Assembly: GCF_030283205.1 (NCBI RefSeq)
Contig: NZ_JASNWF010000017.1
Coordinates: 62,001-126,000 of the forward strand
Direction: 5' to 3'
Source: Actinomadura opuntiae
GTDB taxonomy: Bacteria; Actinomycetota; Actinomycetes; Streptosporangiales; Streptosporangiaceae
Length of the DNA: 64,000 nt
The position numbers and the translations under genes are program-made. Positions 24,821 through 33,494 of this stretch are shown piece by piece (the stretch's first letter is position 1; every line of letters begins with the position of its first letter). The notes below the pieces were generated by a model. It was not told the DNA's origin. It did not search any database and was given only the letters and a program-made list of their open reading frames with translations.

Positions 24821-25116
24821 GCACCGTGCGCCCCCTCGACCGCGAGCCGGCCGCGCTGGCGATGCGCATCGGCGTGGTGGCCGCCGAGGCCGCGCTCGCC
24901 ACCTTCGCCCGCAACCTCGACCTGGACGACCTCGAGGACGGCATCGACTTCCAGGGCGCCATCGGCCCCGCGGAGTGGCCGGTGTTCTCCCTGGTCATCG
25001 ACACCCTCGCCGAGGCGGGCCCGGGCGACCGCCGCTCCCTGGACGAGCGCCGCGCCGACGCCCTGAACGACCTCGCCCGCATCTGCATGGCCGCCAAGAA
25101 CCGCGGCGCCGCCTGA
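24811..25116 (+). CDS. Small SOS-boxed protein, probable DUF222/13E12 fragment
   Basis: A 101-residue protein starting MGSSTVRPLDREPAALAMRI and ending in an RRSLDERRADALNDLAR helix. That last segment resembles the conserved RTxxQRRADALVxLAR block of DUF222 (13E12-repeat) proteins, which normally continue into an HNH nuclease. Here the frame stops 16 residues later, so it looks like a truncated or minimal member. It appears leaderless, with two LexA-type boxes bracketing the promoter, so DNA-damage induction is expected. 13E12 genes are known members of the mycobacterial LexA regulon. The family assignment is moderate; the SOS sites are the firmer evidence. Confidence 0.6.
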   Translation: MGSSTVRPLDREPAALAMRIGVVAAEAALATFARNLDLDDLEDGIDFQGAIGPAEWPVFSLVIDTLAEAGPGDRRSLDERRADALNDLARICMAAKNRGAA

Positions 25117-25194
25117 CCATCATCGGTGTTGCCGGCGGGGTGGTGACGGGGCGCGTCCGGGGCCCGCGGCCTTGGTTCCGGACGCCGCCCTCCG

Positions 25195-26793
25195 TCAGTC
25201 GGCCAGCGCCTTCGACCTGACCTTGCCGGTGCTGGTGCGCGGCAGCTCGTCCACGAAATGGACGTCCCGCGGCACCTTGTAGCGGGCCAGGTGCTTCTTC
25301 ACGTGGGCCTTCAGGTCGTCCTCGGTGACCTGCGAGCCTTCCTTGCGCACCACGTACGCGGCGAGACGCTGGCCGAACTTCTCGTCCTCGACGCCCTTCA
25401 CCGTCACCTCGGCGACGTCCGGGTGCTCGCCGAGCAGGTTCTCCACCTCGCCCGGGAACACGTTCTCCCCGCCCGAGACGATCATGTCGTCGGCGCGGCC
25501 GTCGATGAACAGCCGGCCCTCGGCGTCGAAGTGGCCGAGGTCGCCGGTGCCGGTCAGCCCGTCGCGGACCTTCTTGCCACCGCCCCCGGTGTACCCGGCG
25601 AACCGCAGGCCGCCGCCGGTGTAGACCTCGCCGGTCTCCCCGTCCGGGACCTCGTTGCCGTCCTCGTCCAGGATCCTGATCGTGAGCCGGAAGGACGGCC
25701 GGCCGACCGTCCCGGGCGCCGCCCGCAGGTCCTCGGGCGTCGCGATGGTCGCCCAGCCCGTCTCCGTCGCCCCGTACACGTTGATCAGGACGTCGCCGAA
25801 CTCGTCCATGAACGCCTCCGACAGGTGCGGGTGCAGCGCCGACCCGCCGCAGATCACCACGCGCAGCGACGGCGTCCGCCGCCGCTCGCTCTTCGCGGCG
25901 TCCAGGATCCGTTGCAGCATCACCGGCACCGCGACCAGCGTCTCCGCCTGGCAGTCCGCGATGGCCGTCAGCACGTCCTCCGGGTCGAACCGCCGGAACA
26001 GGACGAGCGGCATCCCCATCCCCAGACCGACCGCCGTGTACGCGAAACCGAGAATGTGGAAGAGCGGCGGCGCGATGACGATCGGCGCCCCCGACCGCAC
26101 CGGGACGCGCATCAGATGGCTCAGCGCCGCGGGCAGCAGCGACGACACCGACAGGTCGTGCCGGGCGCCCTTCGGCGTGCCCGTGGTGCCGGACGTCATC
26201 ACGATGACGTTGCTGGTGCGGTCCGGGTTCAGCGGCTCCGCCTCCGTGGCGGCGACCAGCGCGTCGATCGACTCCCCGGCGCCGCCGTCGGTCCAGGCGA
26301 GCACCCGGGCGCCCGCGAACCCCGACTCCTCCACGGCCGCGCCGAACTCCTCGTCGTGGACGAGCAGTTCGACGCCCTCCCGCTCGACGACCTGCCCGAG
26401 CTGCGTCGAGGAGAAGTCGGTGTTCAGCAGGACCACGTCGTTGCCCAGCCGCGACGCCGCGAGCACCGCCTCGACGAACCCGCGGTGGTTGCGGCACAGC
26501 ACGGCGATCCGCCCGTCGCCGGTCCGCTCCCTCAACGCCGTCGCCAGCGACGCCGCCCGCTCCTCGAGCTCGGCGTACGTCAGCGCGCCCCGCTCATCGA
26601 CCAGCGCCGTCCGGCCGGGGAACCGCAGCGCCGCCATCGCGCCGACGGTCGCCGGCACCGGCCCGAACCGCACGTAGGGGAACAGCAGCCGCGCCGCCCG
26701 GTCGGGCCGCACCGGATGCATGATCCCGACGTCGCACACCGCCCGCGTCGCCCGCGCCCCCGCCTTCACGACCGACCGCACCCGCTCCAGCAC
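25195..26793 (-). CDS. AMP-dependent acyl-CoA synthetase/ligase
   Basis: A 532-residue member of the adenylate-forming family. The AMP-binding loop is VMTSGTTGTPKGARHD near residue 190. Later motifs are VYGATETGWATIA, LTGTGDLGHFDAEGRLFIDG and the catalytic-lysine region RTSTGKVRSKAL at the C-terminus. It should activate a carboxylic acid as the adenylate and pass it to CoA; the substrate (fatty or aromatic acid) cannot be read from sequence. The GTG at 26793 has GAGGAGGG upstream. It is divergent from the DinB/MDMPI gene across 114 bases. Confidence 0.9.
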   Translation of the reverse strand: MLERVRSVVKAGARATRAVCDVGIMHPVRPDRAARLLFPYVRFGPVPATVGAMAALRFPGRTALVDERGALTYAELEERAASLATALRERTGDGRIAVLCRNHRGFVEAVLAASRLGNDVVLLNTDFSSTQLGQVVEREGVELLVHDEEFGAAVEESGFAGARVLAWTDGGAGESIDALVAATEAEPLNPDRTSNVIVMTSGTTGTPKGARHDLSVSSLLPAALSHLMRVPVRSGAPIVIAPPLFHILGFAYTAVGLGMGMPLVLFRRFDPEDVLTAIADCQAETLVAVPVMLQRILDAAKSERRRTPSLRVVICGGSALHPHLSEAFMDEFGDVLINVYGATETGWATIATPEDLRAAPGTVGRPSFRLTIRILDEDGNEVPDGETGEVYTGGGLRFAGYTGGGGKKVRDGLTGTGDLGHFDAEGRLFIDGRADDMIVSGGENVFPGEVENLLGEHPDVAEVTVKGVEDEKFGQRLAAYVVRKEGSQVTEDDLKAHVKKHLARYKVPRDVHFVDELPRTSTGKVRSKALAD

Positions 26794-26907
26794 CGGACCC
26801 TCCTCGCATCGCCTCCGCCATACGTTGCCGTGCCAATGATTCCTAATCCGCCGCGCCCGCGCCCGCTCGCCCGCCGGCCGGCGGCCCGAGGCAAGTACGG
26901 TCGGGGG

Positions 26908-27558
26908 ATGCGCGATGTGGTGACACCGGACGACTTGGAGCGGACCGTCCGATCGGCGGTCGAACTGCTGCGGGAGGCGCCGCCGGACGGCTGGGACGGC
27001 AAGGCGGGCACGTTGGAATGGACGTGCTGGGAGACCGTCGAGCATCTGAGCGATGACCTGTTCGCCTATGCGGCCCAGCTCGGAGCGCGGCCCGCCGGCC
27101 GGGAGGTGCCGTTCCTGTGGGAGAGCCGCCGCCCCGGTGGCCCCGCGAACGTCACGTACGCCGACCGCGACGCGGGCCCCGACGGGTTGTTGCAGGTGCT
27201 GGAGGCGTGCGGCGCGATGCTGGTCGCCCTGGCGCGGACGACGCCGCCGGACGTCCGCGCCCACCACGTCTTCGGTGCGTCCGACCCCGAGGGGTTCGCG
27301 GCGATGGGCATGGTGGAGACGCTCGTCCACACCCACGACGTCGCCCAGGGACTCGGCCTGCTCTGGAATCCGCCCGCCGACCTGTGCGCGAAGGTCCTGG
27401 CGCGCCTGTTCCCGGACGCCCCGCGCGACACCGAGCCCTGGCCGACGCTCCTCTGGGCCACCGGACGAGGCGACCTTCCGGGCCGTCCCCGCCCCACCTC
27501 CTGGCGCTGGGACGGCACGCCCCGCGTCAGCGGCGCAGGATCTTGTGGTCCTCGATGA
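26908..27558 (+). CDS. DinB/maleylpyruvate isomerase N-terminal-like protein
   Basis: A 216-residue protein of the mycothiol-dependent maleylpyruvate isomerase/DinB four-helix family. Visible features are TLEWTCWETVEHLSDDLFAY near residue 35, where the helix carrying a metal-ligand His is expected, and MGMVETLVHTHDVAQGLGL near residue 135, with the paired HTHD ligands. These proteins use or detoxify with mycothiol or related thiols. The exact reaction is unknown. The ATG at 26908 follows GGGGG. The gene ends inside the last 32 bases of the convergent 149-residue gene. Confidence 0.72.
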   Translation: MRDVVTPDDLERTVRSAVELLREAPPDGWDGKAGTLEWTCWETVEHLSDDLFAYAAQLGARPAGREVPFLWESRRPGGPANVTYADRDAGPDGLLQVLEACGAMLVALARTTPPDVRAHHVFGASDPEGFAAMGMVETLVHTHDVAQGLGLLWNPPADLCAKVLARLFPDAPRDTEPWPTLLWATGRGDLPGRPRPTSWRWDGTPRVSGAGSCGPR

Positions 27559-27976
27559 CGAGGAGGCGTTCGATCTCGGTGTCCTCGTACCAGCGCTCGT
27601 AGCCGACGTACGCGGTGTGCTCGTAGTCGGCGCGGGCGCCGAGCCATTCGAGCAGGGGGTCGACGTGGTCGTAGTAGTCGGGGTGCAGTTCCTGGCGGGC
27701 GGTCAGGGCCCAGCCGCCGTTCTCGCGGCGTTCGAGCGCGGAGAAGAGCGCGCCGCCGATCCGCCAGGCCGGGCCGCGCTGGGCGAGCTGGGCTTCGGGG
27801 GTCTGGACGACGGCGGGCTCGCCGTCGGCGCCCACGATGACCTCGGAGAAGTCGATCGGGATCGTCAGGTCCTCGGGCTGCGGGCCGAGGCCGAGGTGCC
27901 AGCGGAGTTCGGCGACCTCGGCGTCCGGGAGCTCCCGCAGGTTGATCGCCAGGAAGAAGTCGTAAATGTCGGCCAC
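27527..27976 (-). CDS. Hypothetical protein at the end of the siderophore operon
   Basis: A 149-residue soluble protein starting VADIYDFFLAINLRELPDAE with LRWHLGLGPQP. A sandwich-like middle follows (WRIGGALFSALERRENGGWA) and an aromatic C-terminus (YVGYERWYEDTEIERLLVIED). I do not recognise the family. Its GTG lies 11 bases after the decarboxylase stop, so it is the fifth gene of the siderophore operon and probably has an accessory role such as binding a pathway intermediate. Its end overlaps the convergent MDMPI-like gene by 32 bases. Confidence 0.65.
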   Translation of the reverse strand: MADIYDFFLAINLRELPDAEVAELRWHLGLGPQPEDLTIPIDFSEVIVGADGEPAVVQTPEAQLAQRGPAWRIGGALFSALERRENGGWALTARQELHPDYYDHVDPLLEWLGARADYEHTAYVGYERWYEDTEIERLLVIEDHKILRR

Positions 27977-27987
27977 GGATCGTGACC

Positions 27988-29061
27988 CTAGCGGAGGTAA
28001 CGGAACGCGGGCTTGGGATGCATGAGGAAGTCGTGGTGGGAGATGTTCCAGGCGTAGGCGCCGGCCATGGCGAAGGCGATGAGGTCGCCGGGGCGCAGCG
28101 GCGGGACGGGGACGTTGCGGGCGAAGACGTCCTTCGGGGTGCAGAGCTGGCCGACGAGGGTCGCGGGTGAGTGCGGGCCGGTCGCGGTGAGGACGTCGAA
28201 GGGCTGGTCGTGGCCTTTCGTGACCGGGGTTCTGAGGTGGTGGGTGCCGCCGCGGAGAATGACGTAGGTCTCGCCTCGCGTCGTTTTCACGTCGAGGACG
28301 TCGGTGAGGTACCAGCCGTGGTAGGCGGTCATGGCGCGGCCGGGTTCGATGCGGAGGCGGGCGGGGATGTCGGCCAGTCCCGCGCCGTAGGTCCGCCAGT
28401 CGAAGCGGGACGCGGGAGAGGTGTAGTCGACGGCCATTCCGCCGCCGATGTTCAATTCGGGGTCGTCCACGCCGTGGCTTTTCAGCCAGGGGATCGCCCA
28501 TTCGGCTATCCGGTGGGCGAGGTCGAGCATGGTGGGGGCGTCCAGGCCGGACGCGAGGTGGGCGTGGACGCCGCAGAGGGTGATGTGCGGATTCTCGGCG
28601 ATTCGCGCGGCGCAGGCGTCGAGGGCGTCCTCGTCCATGCCGAAAGGGCCGCTCATGGTGAGGGCGGCGTTCGGGTCTTGGAAGGGCAGATTGGCTCGGA
28701 GGAGGACGTTCGCGGGGCGTGGCAGGCGGTCGAGTTCGCGCGGGCTTTCCACGTGGATGCGGTCGATGCCGGTGGCGAGAGCGAGCTCCTCGTCGGTCTT
28801 TCCCGGTCCGCCGAAAGCGATGCGGGCGTCCGGGAGGGTTTCGCGGACGTGGGTCAGTTCGCCGCCCGAGGAGACCTCGATTCCGTCCACGTGCGGGGCG
28901 ATGGTGCGGAGGATCTCCGCGTCGGGATTAGCTTTGGCGGCGTAAAAGAGCTCGGTGCGGCCGAGCGCGGCGCGAATGGATTCCACATGCGCTTCCAGGC
29001 CGGGCAAATCGTAGACGTAGGCGGGAAAGCGGTCGAGGTCGCGGACGTCGTCGAGGTTCAC
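27988..29061 (-). CDS. PLP-dependent group IV decarboxylase (PvsE/LysA-like)
   Basis: A 357-residue fold-type III decarboxylase related to diaminopimelate and ornithine decarboxylases. The PLP lysine is in LFYAAKANPDAEIL near residue 43, the HLASGLD motif lies near residue 190, NIGGGM near 220 and IEPGRAM near 252. In vibrioferrin-type pathways the corresponding enzyme (PvsE) decarboxylates a seryl moiety to an ethanolamine unit. Staphyloferrin B uses a similar enzyme (SbnH) on a diaminopropionyl unit. The GTG start overlaps the upstream synthetase stop in GTGA. Substrate assignment rests on gene order only. Confidence 0.85.
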   Translation of the reverse strand: MNLDDVRDLDRFPAYVYDLPGLEAHVESIRAALGRTELFYAAKANPDAEILRTIAPHVDGIEVSSGGELTHVRETLPDARIAFGGPGKTDEELALATGIDRIHVESPRELDRLPRPANVLLRANLPFQDPNAALTMSGPFGMDEDALDACAARIAENPHITLCGVHAHLASGLDAPTMLDLAHRIAEWAIPWLKSHGVDDPELNIGGGMAVDYTSPASRFDWRTYGAGLADIPARLRIEPGRAMTAYHGWYLTDVLDVKTTRGETYVILRGGTHHLRTPVTKGHDQPFDVLTATGPHSPATLVGQLCTPKDVFARNVPVPPLRPGDLIAFAMAGAYAWNISHHDFLMHPKPAFRYLR

Positions 29062-30650
29062 AGCGGAAGCGGCGCGGAGAGCGGATTGGGGGCGGGGACG
29101 TAGGTGGCGCCGCGGTCGGCAGAGCGCGACCAGCGGGTGCGCAGGTTGGCCTTCGCGGGCAGCGGGACGCCGGCGAGCAGGGCCCTGATCTGCGGGTGGT
29201 GGTCGAGGCACGCGAGATGGCTCCGGGCCGCCGTCCAGAGATCCGGTTCGAGCGCGGGATGCAGGTCGGCGACGGCCGCCGCCGTTTCGGTGAGGTGGTT
29301 GACCAGCAGGCAGTAGACGACGCGGTTCCAGCCGTGCACGGGCGCGTAGGTGAGGCGCTCGGCGACGCGGGCGGGCAGGTGGGACAGGTCCCAGCGGCCC
29401 GCGGTGAGCTTGGTGCCCTCCAGGTCGCGGAACGCGGCGTGCACGGGCATGCCGTCCGCGTCGACGCAGACGAGCACGTTCTGAAGGTGCGGCTCCAGAA
29501 CGACGCCGTGTTCGAGAAAGGCCCGCAGAACAGGGGGAGCCACGTGGGCCACGTAGGCGTTCCACCACGCGAGGGCGCCGTCGGCGGTCGACAACGCCGG
29601 CAGGTCGTCCAGGAGGGTGTTGTACGGGTCGGCCAGTGCGCCCGCTAGCAGGGGCGTGCCGGGAAGCTGTTTCACGCCCTGCCGGACGATGACGCCAAGG
29701 CCCTCGTAGAGGCGGCGGTCGGCGAGGGCGACGCTGCGGTAGGCGGGCTCCGCGAGGAGGGTCGTGCCCAGGGACGTGAACACGCGGGGCAACAGCTCGT
29801 TCAACGCGACGGCACCGGACAGTTCGTACCAGGCGTTCTTGCGGACGCAGTTGGTGATGCGCACGTCCAGGCTGAACTTGCAGAACAGGTCGGCGTCCGG
29901 CAGGTACACCGTGCGGACGGACGACGTCGGCACGGCCTCGACCTCGGACGGCCCCAGGTCGTGGACGAGCCCCCGCGCCAGCGCGTCGCGCAGCAGCGGA
30001 TTGCCCGCCAACAACGAGAACTGCCACGGATGGACGGGCAGCGTCTTGCAACCGGGTACGGACGGCCCGCCCAACGCCGCGAACGCCTCTGGATCGCCTT
30101 CCTCCGCGACGACGTCGTCCCGCACGGCCAGCCAATGCGGACGGAACCGGGCCCTCGTCTCGGGCGCGTAGCGGAGCCAGTCGGCGGGGGAGCCCTGCCG
30201 GGACTTGGGCGACGGATGGAAGCGATGGCCCGCCACAAGCGACTGCTCGGATTCGAGGTACCGGTCGTCCTGGGGTTCGCGGCGCGCGGCGATGATCGCG
30301 GCCAGCGCGCCGTGGCTGTCACCGACCTGCGCCAGGAACTCCGGGTTCGGCTGCCCCGTGGCCAGTTCGAGCTCTCCGGCGACGAGGTCGGCGAGCCGGT
30401 CCCAGGAGGCGGGGATCCACGCGTCGCCGCGCCGCTCCTCGTACGGCGGCGCCAGGCGGTAGGTGGGGCCGGCCGGCGGGCGGGCGAGGCCGGTGCGCAG
30501 CACGACGCCGGCGCGCGGCAGCCGGGCGACCAGGTGCCCGCCGTCCGGCCACACCTGCTGCTCGGGCCCGCACACCTCCCGGATCAGGCAGTTGAGCAGC
30601 GCCGTGGAGGTGGCGTCGTCGGCCGTCAGGGCCCGGTCGGTCAGAAGCAC
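29058..30650 (-). CDS. IucA/IucC-type NIS siderophore synthetase 2
   Basis: A 530-residue NRPS-independent siderophore synthetase. The ATP-binding motif is GHRFHPSPKSRQG near residue 145, with HPWQFSLL following. The conserved RITNCVRKNAWYELSGA and LEPHLQNVLV segments identify the IucA/IucC family and its FhuF-like tail. It adenylates a carboxylate such as a citrate arm and condenses it with an amine or alcohol. The GTG at 30650 lies inside the end of the upstream synthetase gene (10-base overlap), so translation is coupled. It is the third gene of the iron-regulated operon. Confidence 0.9.
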   Translation of the reverse strand: MLLTDRALTADDATSTALLNCLIREVCGPEQQVWPDGGHLVARLPRAGVVLRTGLARPPAGPTYRLAPPYEERRGDAWIPASWDRLADLVAGELELATGQPNPEFLAQVGDSHGALAAIIAARREPQDDRYLESEQSLVAGHRFHPSPKSRQGSPADWLRYAPETRARFRPHWLAVRDDVVAEEGDPEAFAALGGPSVPGCKTLPVHPWQFSLLAGNPLLRDALARGLVHDLGPSEVEAVPTSSVRTVYLPDADLFCKFSLDVRITNCVRKNAWYELSGAVALNELLPRVFTSLGTTLLAEPAYRSVALADRRLYEGLGVIVRQGVKQLPGTPLLAGALADPYNTLLDDLPALSTADGALAWWNAYVAHVAPPVLRAFLEHGVVLEPHLQNVLVCVDADGMPVHAAFRDLEGTKLTAGRWDLSHLPARVAERLTYAPVHGWNRVVYCLLVNHLTETAAAVADLHPALEPDLWTAARSHLACLDHHPQIRALLAGVPLPAKANLRTRWSRSADRGATYVPAPNPLSAPLPL

Positions 30651-32215
30651 GTCGCATCCCGTAGGTAGTTCGGCCCGGGCGGGCCGTAGTGCTTGTTGAT
30701 GTCGGCGGCGCCGGTCCTGGCCTTGTCGACGAGGGTCCCGGCGGTGACCATCGCCTTGCCCGGCAGCGCGCCGGCGTCGAGCGTGCGCGAGCGCAGGAAC
30801 GCGTCCGGCGGGCCGAGCGCCGCGTCGAGCCGGTCGCGGATCAGGGCGCGGCCGGTGCGCCAGGGCAGCAGGCCGCGCTCGGCGAGCCCGAGCGCGGGCG
30901 CCGCGGCGCACAGGTGCAGGGTGATCGTGACGAACACGCGGGCGAGCGCGTCGGGGTCGGCGGTGACCATCCGCCGGTCGACGAGGTCGCGGGGGTCGGC
31001 GCCGGGGGACGGGCCGAGGCGCTCGCGCAACCGGGCCGGGTCGATGAGCGCGCCGTCGTTGTCCTTCACGAGCAGGCGCAGCGGGCCGTCGTCCAGGACG
31101 AGCGCGACGTTCTGCTGGTGGGCCTCCAAGGCGATCCCGTAGCGGAACAGCGTGACGTTCCACGAGAACAGCGCTGCCAGGTAGGCGTCGAAGAGGGCCT
31201 CGACGTCCCAGCGCTCTATGACGTGCCCCTTGTCCGGAGACTCCGCCAACAGGGCCGCGATAGGCACGATGTGCGCGCGTGCGGTTTCCGGCGGGAAACG
31301 CCGCACCAGGTAGGCCAGAAGCGGGCTGTCGGCGTGTCCGTAGGTCTGCTCGTCGGCCAGCAGTACGGGCAGGTGCGGTTCCCGGGCGAGGACGCGCCGC
31401 AGGACGCGTTCCACCAGCGCGCCGTCCGGCAGGGTGCCGGGGACGATCGTGCGGCGGTTGCGCAGGCCGAGCGTGCTGGTCGGCAGCGGAACCTTCACGT
31501 GCTCCAGCGGCGCCGCCGCCACCGTCCGCATCGACAGCGTCGGCGCGACCTGAAGGTACGGTTCCGGCGCCATGGTGGCGGCGGGCTCGTCCCGCACCAG
31601 GCGGACGGCCAGCGGGTGGACGGGGAACAGCGCGTCCGCCGAGCGCAGCCCCACATCGTCCGGTTCGGGCCACCAGATCGGTGTCTCGCCTATCAGCGTC
31701 GCGCCGCGCACGGCGGCCCATCGCAGCGGGAAAGCCGGCGCGAACTCGGGCGCGTAGCGGCTGAGGTCGGCCATGCTGAGCCCGGAACGGCCGCGGCTCG
31801 TCGGATGCACGGGATGGTCGTTGTAGGCGGCGAGGCTCTCGTAGAACGTGCCGGGGCCCGTCCTCAGCTCGTCCGGTATCCGCGCCAGGCGCCGGTGCAC
31901 GGCGGGACGGACGTCGTTGTGGAGCTTCACCGTCGCCAGGGCGTCCAGGCACTCCCGCTCGAACGCCTCGGTGTCGTCCCGCGGATCGGCCACCTGCCGC
32001 ACCAGCGCGAAGACGTCGCGTAACGCAAGGTTCTGCGCGGGGTCGACGCGCAACTCCGACAGGAAGGCCGGATCGGCGTCGACCAGCCGCACGGTACGGC
32101 CCGGCAGCGCGAGCGTCCGGCGGTCGACGAAGCGCCGCAGCCCGGCGTAGTCCTCCCGGAGCAGGGCGTCCAGGACCCGGGCCGCCAGCGGGCCCTCGAG
32201 GTCGGGATCGGTCAC
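30641..32215 (-). CDS. IucA/IucC-type NIS siderophore synthetase 1
   Basis: A 524-residue NIS synthetase, divergent from the next gene but with the same layout. It has NDHPVHPTSRGRSGLS near residue 135 (ATP-binding His and Arg), FPVHPLAVRLV, VKVPLPTSTLGLRNRRTI and EAHQQNVALVLDDGPLRLLV. The C-terminus includes ALPGKAMVTAGTLVDKAR and DINKHYGPPGPNYLR. The GTG start overlaps the stop of the ATP-grasp gene (GTGA). With the second synthetase, the decarboxylase and the ATP-grasp ligase it forms a set equivalent to PvsB and PvsD of vibrioferrin biosynthesis. Which synthetase is which cannot be decided here. Confidence 0.9.
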   Translation of the reverse strand: MTDPDLEGPLAARVLDALLREDYAGLRRFVDRRTLALPGRTVRLVDADPAFLSELRVDPAQNLALRDVFALVRQVADPRDDTEAFERECLDALATVKLHNDVRPAVHRRLARIPDELRTGPGTFYESLAAYNDHPVHPTSRGRSGLSMADLSRYAPEFAPAFPLRWAAVRGATLIGETPIWWPEPDDVGLRSADALFPVHPLAVRLVRDEPAATMAPEPYLQVAPTLSMRTVAAAPLEHVKVPLPTSTLGLRNRRTIVPGTLPDGALVERVLRRVLAREPHLPVLLADEQTYGHADSPLLAYLVRRFPPETARAHIVPIAALLAESPDKGHVIERWDVEALFDAYLAALFSWNVTLFRYGIALEAHQQNVALVLDDGPLRLLVKDNDGALIDPARLRERLGPSPGADPRDLVDRRMVTADPDALARVFVTITLHLCAAAPALGLAERGLLPWRTGRALIRDRLDAALGPPDAFLRSRTLDAGALPGKAMVTAGTLVDKARTGAADINKHYGPPGPNYLRDATCF

Positions 32216-33354
32216 GTGATGGTCCAGTCGTGGGCCGACCGGAAGCGCGTCAGCGCGGCCTCCACCTCGTCCTGCGCCGGACCGATGGCGCGGACCGTCC
32301 CCAGGTAGTCGCGGTTCGTGCGCGTCAGCGCGACGGAATCGCCTACGGCGCGCTGCGGACGGTAGGCCAGCCGTACAGCACCGTCGTGCAGCTCCATCGG
32401 ACCGGGCGCGGCCTGCAGAACTCCGGCGCGATCCGCAATGACGGCCTCCGCGACGGCATGCCCTCGCACGGACGGGAGGTCGAGCGCCAACGGCTCCCCG
32501 AGATGGACGCCCACGATCCGCTCGAACAACGGGACGCCCAACAGGTCCGCTAGCAGGAAGTCGCAGTGGTCGCCGATGAGCCGGTAGTTCACCTCGATGA
32601 TGCGGGCGCGGCCGTCGTGCACGACGAACTCGGTGTGGCACGCGCCGAACCCGACGCCCAGCGCCTCAAGCTGCGCAAGGATCTGCGGCGTCTCTGGCGG
32701 CGGGGGCGCCCATTCGAGGCGCTCCTCCACGAAGAACGGCGGCGGGGACAGGGTCGTCCGGTACGAGCCCAGCACGTGCAGCCGCCGCCCGTCTCCGAGC
32801 GTCTCCAGCGTGTGCAACTGCCCCGGCAGGTACTCCTCGGCCACCAGCGGATCGCTGCGGCGCGTCGCTATCTCCTCGCGCCGCATCTCCAGTTCCCGCC
32901 CGTCGTGCACGAGGAACACGTCCTCACTGGCGACGCCCTCGCGCGGCTTCAGGACGAGCGGATAAGGCGCGTCCGGCGGCACGCACCATGCGTCCGACGA
33001 GAACACCGGATCCAGCGCGGCGAGATGGCGGCGCATCAGCCCTTTGTTCTTCGCGCGCGTCGCGGCCCGCCAGTCCTTGCCGGGAAGCCCGAAGTAGGCG
33101 GCGGCCAGAGCGGTCGGGGCCTGCAGGAAGTCGCTGTTGGAGAAGATCCCGGCGGGCTCGCCCTCGACCCGGTCGATGATGTGCCGGAAGTCGGAGACGC
33201 CGCACTCGACGACCCGCCCGGCGACCCGGGCGTGGGCGGCCGGACGGTCGGTGAGCAGCACCACGTCCAGCCCGAGGCGCGCGGCGGCGGGCAGGAACCC
33301 GTGCGTCACCGAGTCGGTCGCCTTGCCGGCGACCACGTAGAGGGAGGCGGCCAC
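32212..33354 (-). CDS. ATP-grasp ligase, first gene of siderophore operon
   Basis: A 380-residue ATP-grasp enzyme. The N-terminal domain is Rossmann-like (ASLYVVAGKATDSVTHGFLP). The central ATP-binding region has YPLVLKPREGVASEDVFLV and PLVAEEYLPGQLHTLE, and the metal-binding end is ARIIEVNYRLIGDHCDFLL. ATP-grasp ligases form amide bonds through acyl-phosphates; in vibrioferrin synthesis PvsA plays this part, probably joining alanine and 2-oxoglutarate-derived units. It is the first gene after an iron box, with GGAAGGG before the GTG. No siderophore exporter or receptor is in the window. Confidence 0.85.
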   Translation of the reverse strand: MAASLYVVAGKATDSVTHGFLPAAARLGLDVVLLTDRPAAHARVAGRVVECGVSDFRHIIDRVEGEPAGIFSNSDFLQAPTALAAAYFGLPGKDWRAATRAKNKGLMRRHLAALDPVFSSDAWCVPPDAPYPLVLKPREGVASEDVFLVHDGRELEMRREEIATRRSDPLVAEEYLPGQLHTLETLGDGRRLHVLGSYRTTLSPPPFFVEERLEWAPPPPETPQILAQLEALGVGFGACHTEFVVHDGRARIIEVNYRLIGDHCDFLLADLLGVPLFERIVGVHLGEPLALDLPSVRGHAVAEAVIADRAGVLQAAPGPMELHDGAVRLAYRPQRAVGDSVALTRTNRDYLGTVRAIGPAQDEVEAALTRFRSAHDWTIT

Positions 33355-33377
33355 GGTCGGCCCTTCCAGTGAGTCGG

Positions 33378-33396
33378 TGAGGTAAGCCTTGCCTAA
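33378..33396 (-). promoter_or_regulatory. Iron box (IdeR/DmdR type) for the siderophore operon
   Basis: On the minus strand the 19 bases read TTAGGCAAGGCTTACCTCA, matching the actinobacterial consensus TTAGGTTAGGCTAACCTAA at 15 of 19 positions. The box ends 24 bases before the ATP-grasp start codon, so iron-loaded regulator would repress the operon. Confidence 0.75.
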
Positions 33397-33494
33397 CTCG
33401 CAACCGTCACCATACTGGCGGCGCCCCGTGCCCCAGGCAAGAACGATGGCATCGCGTGTCCCGCCGCGTCCGGCGATCCGGAAGGATGGTCGCC

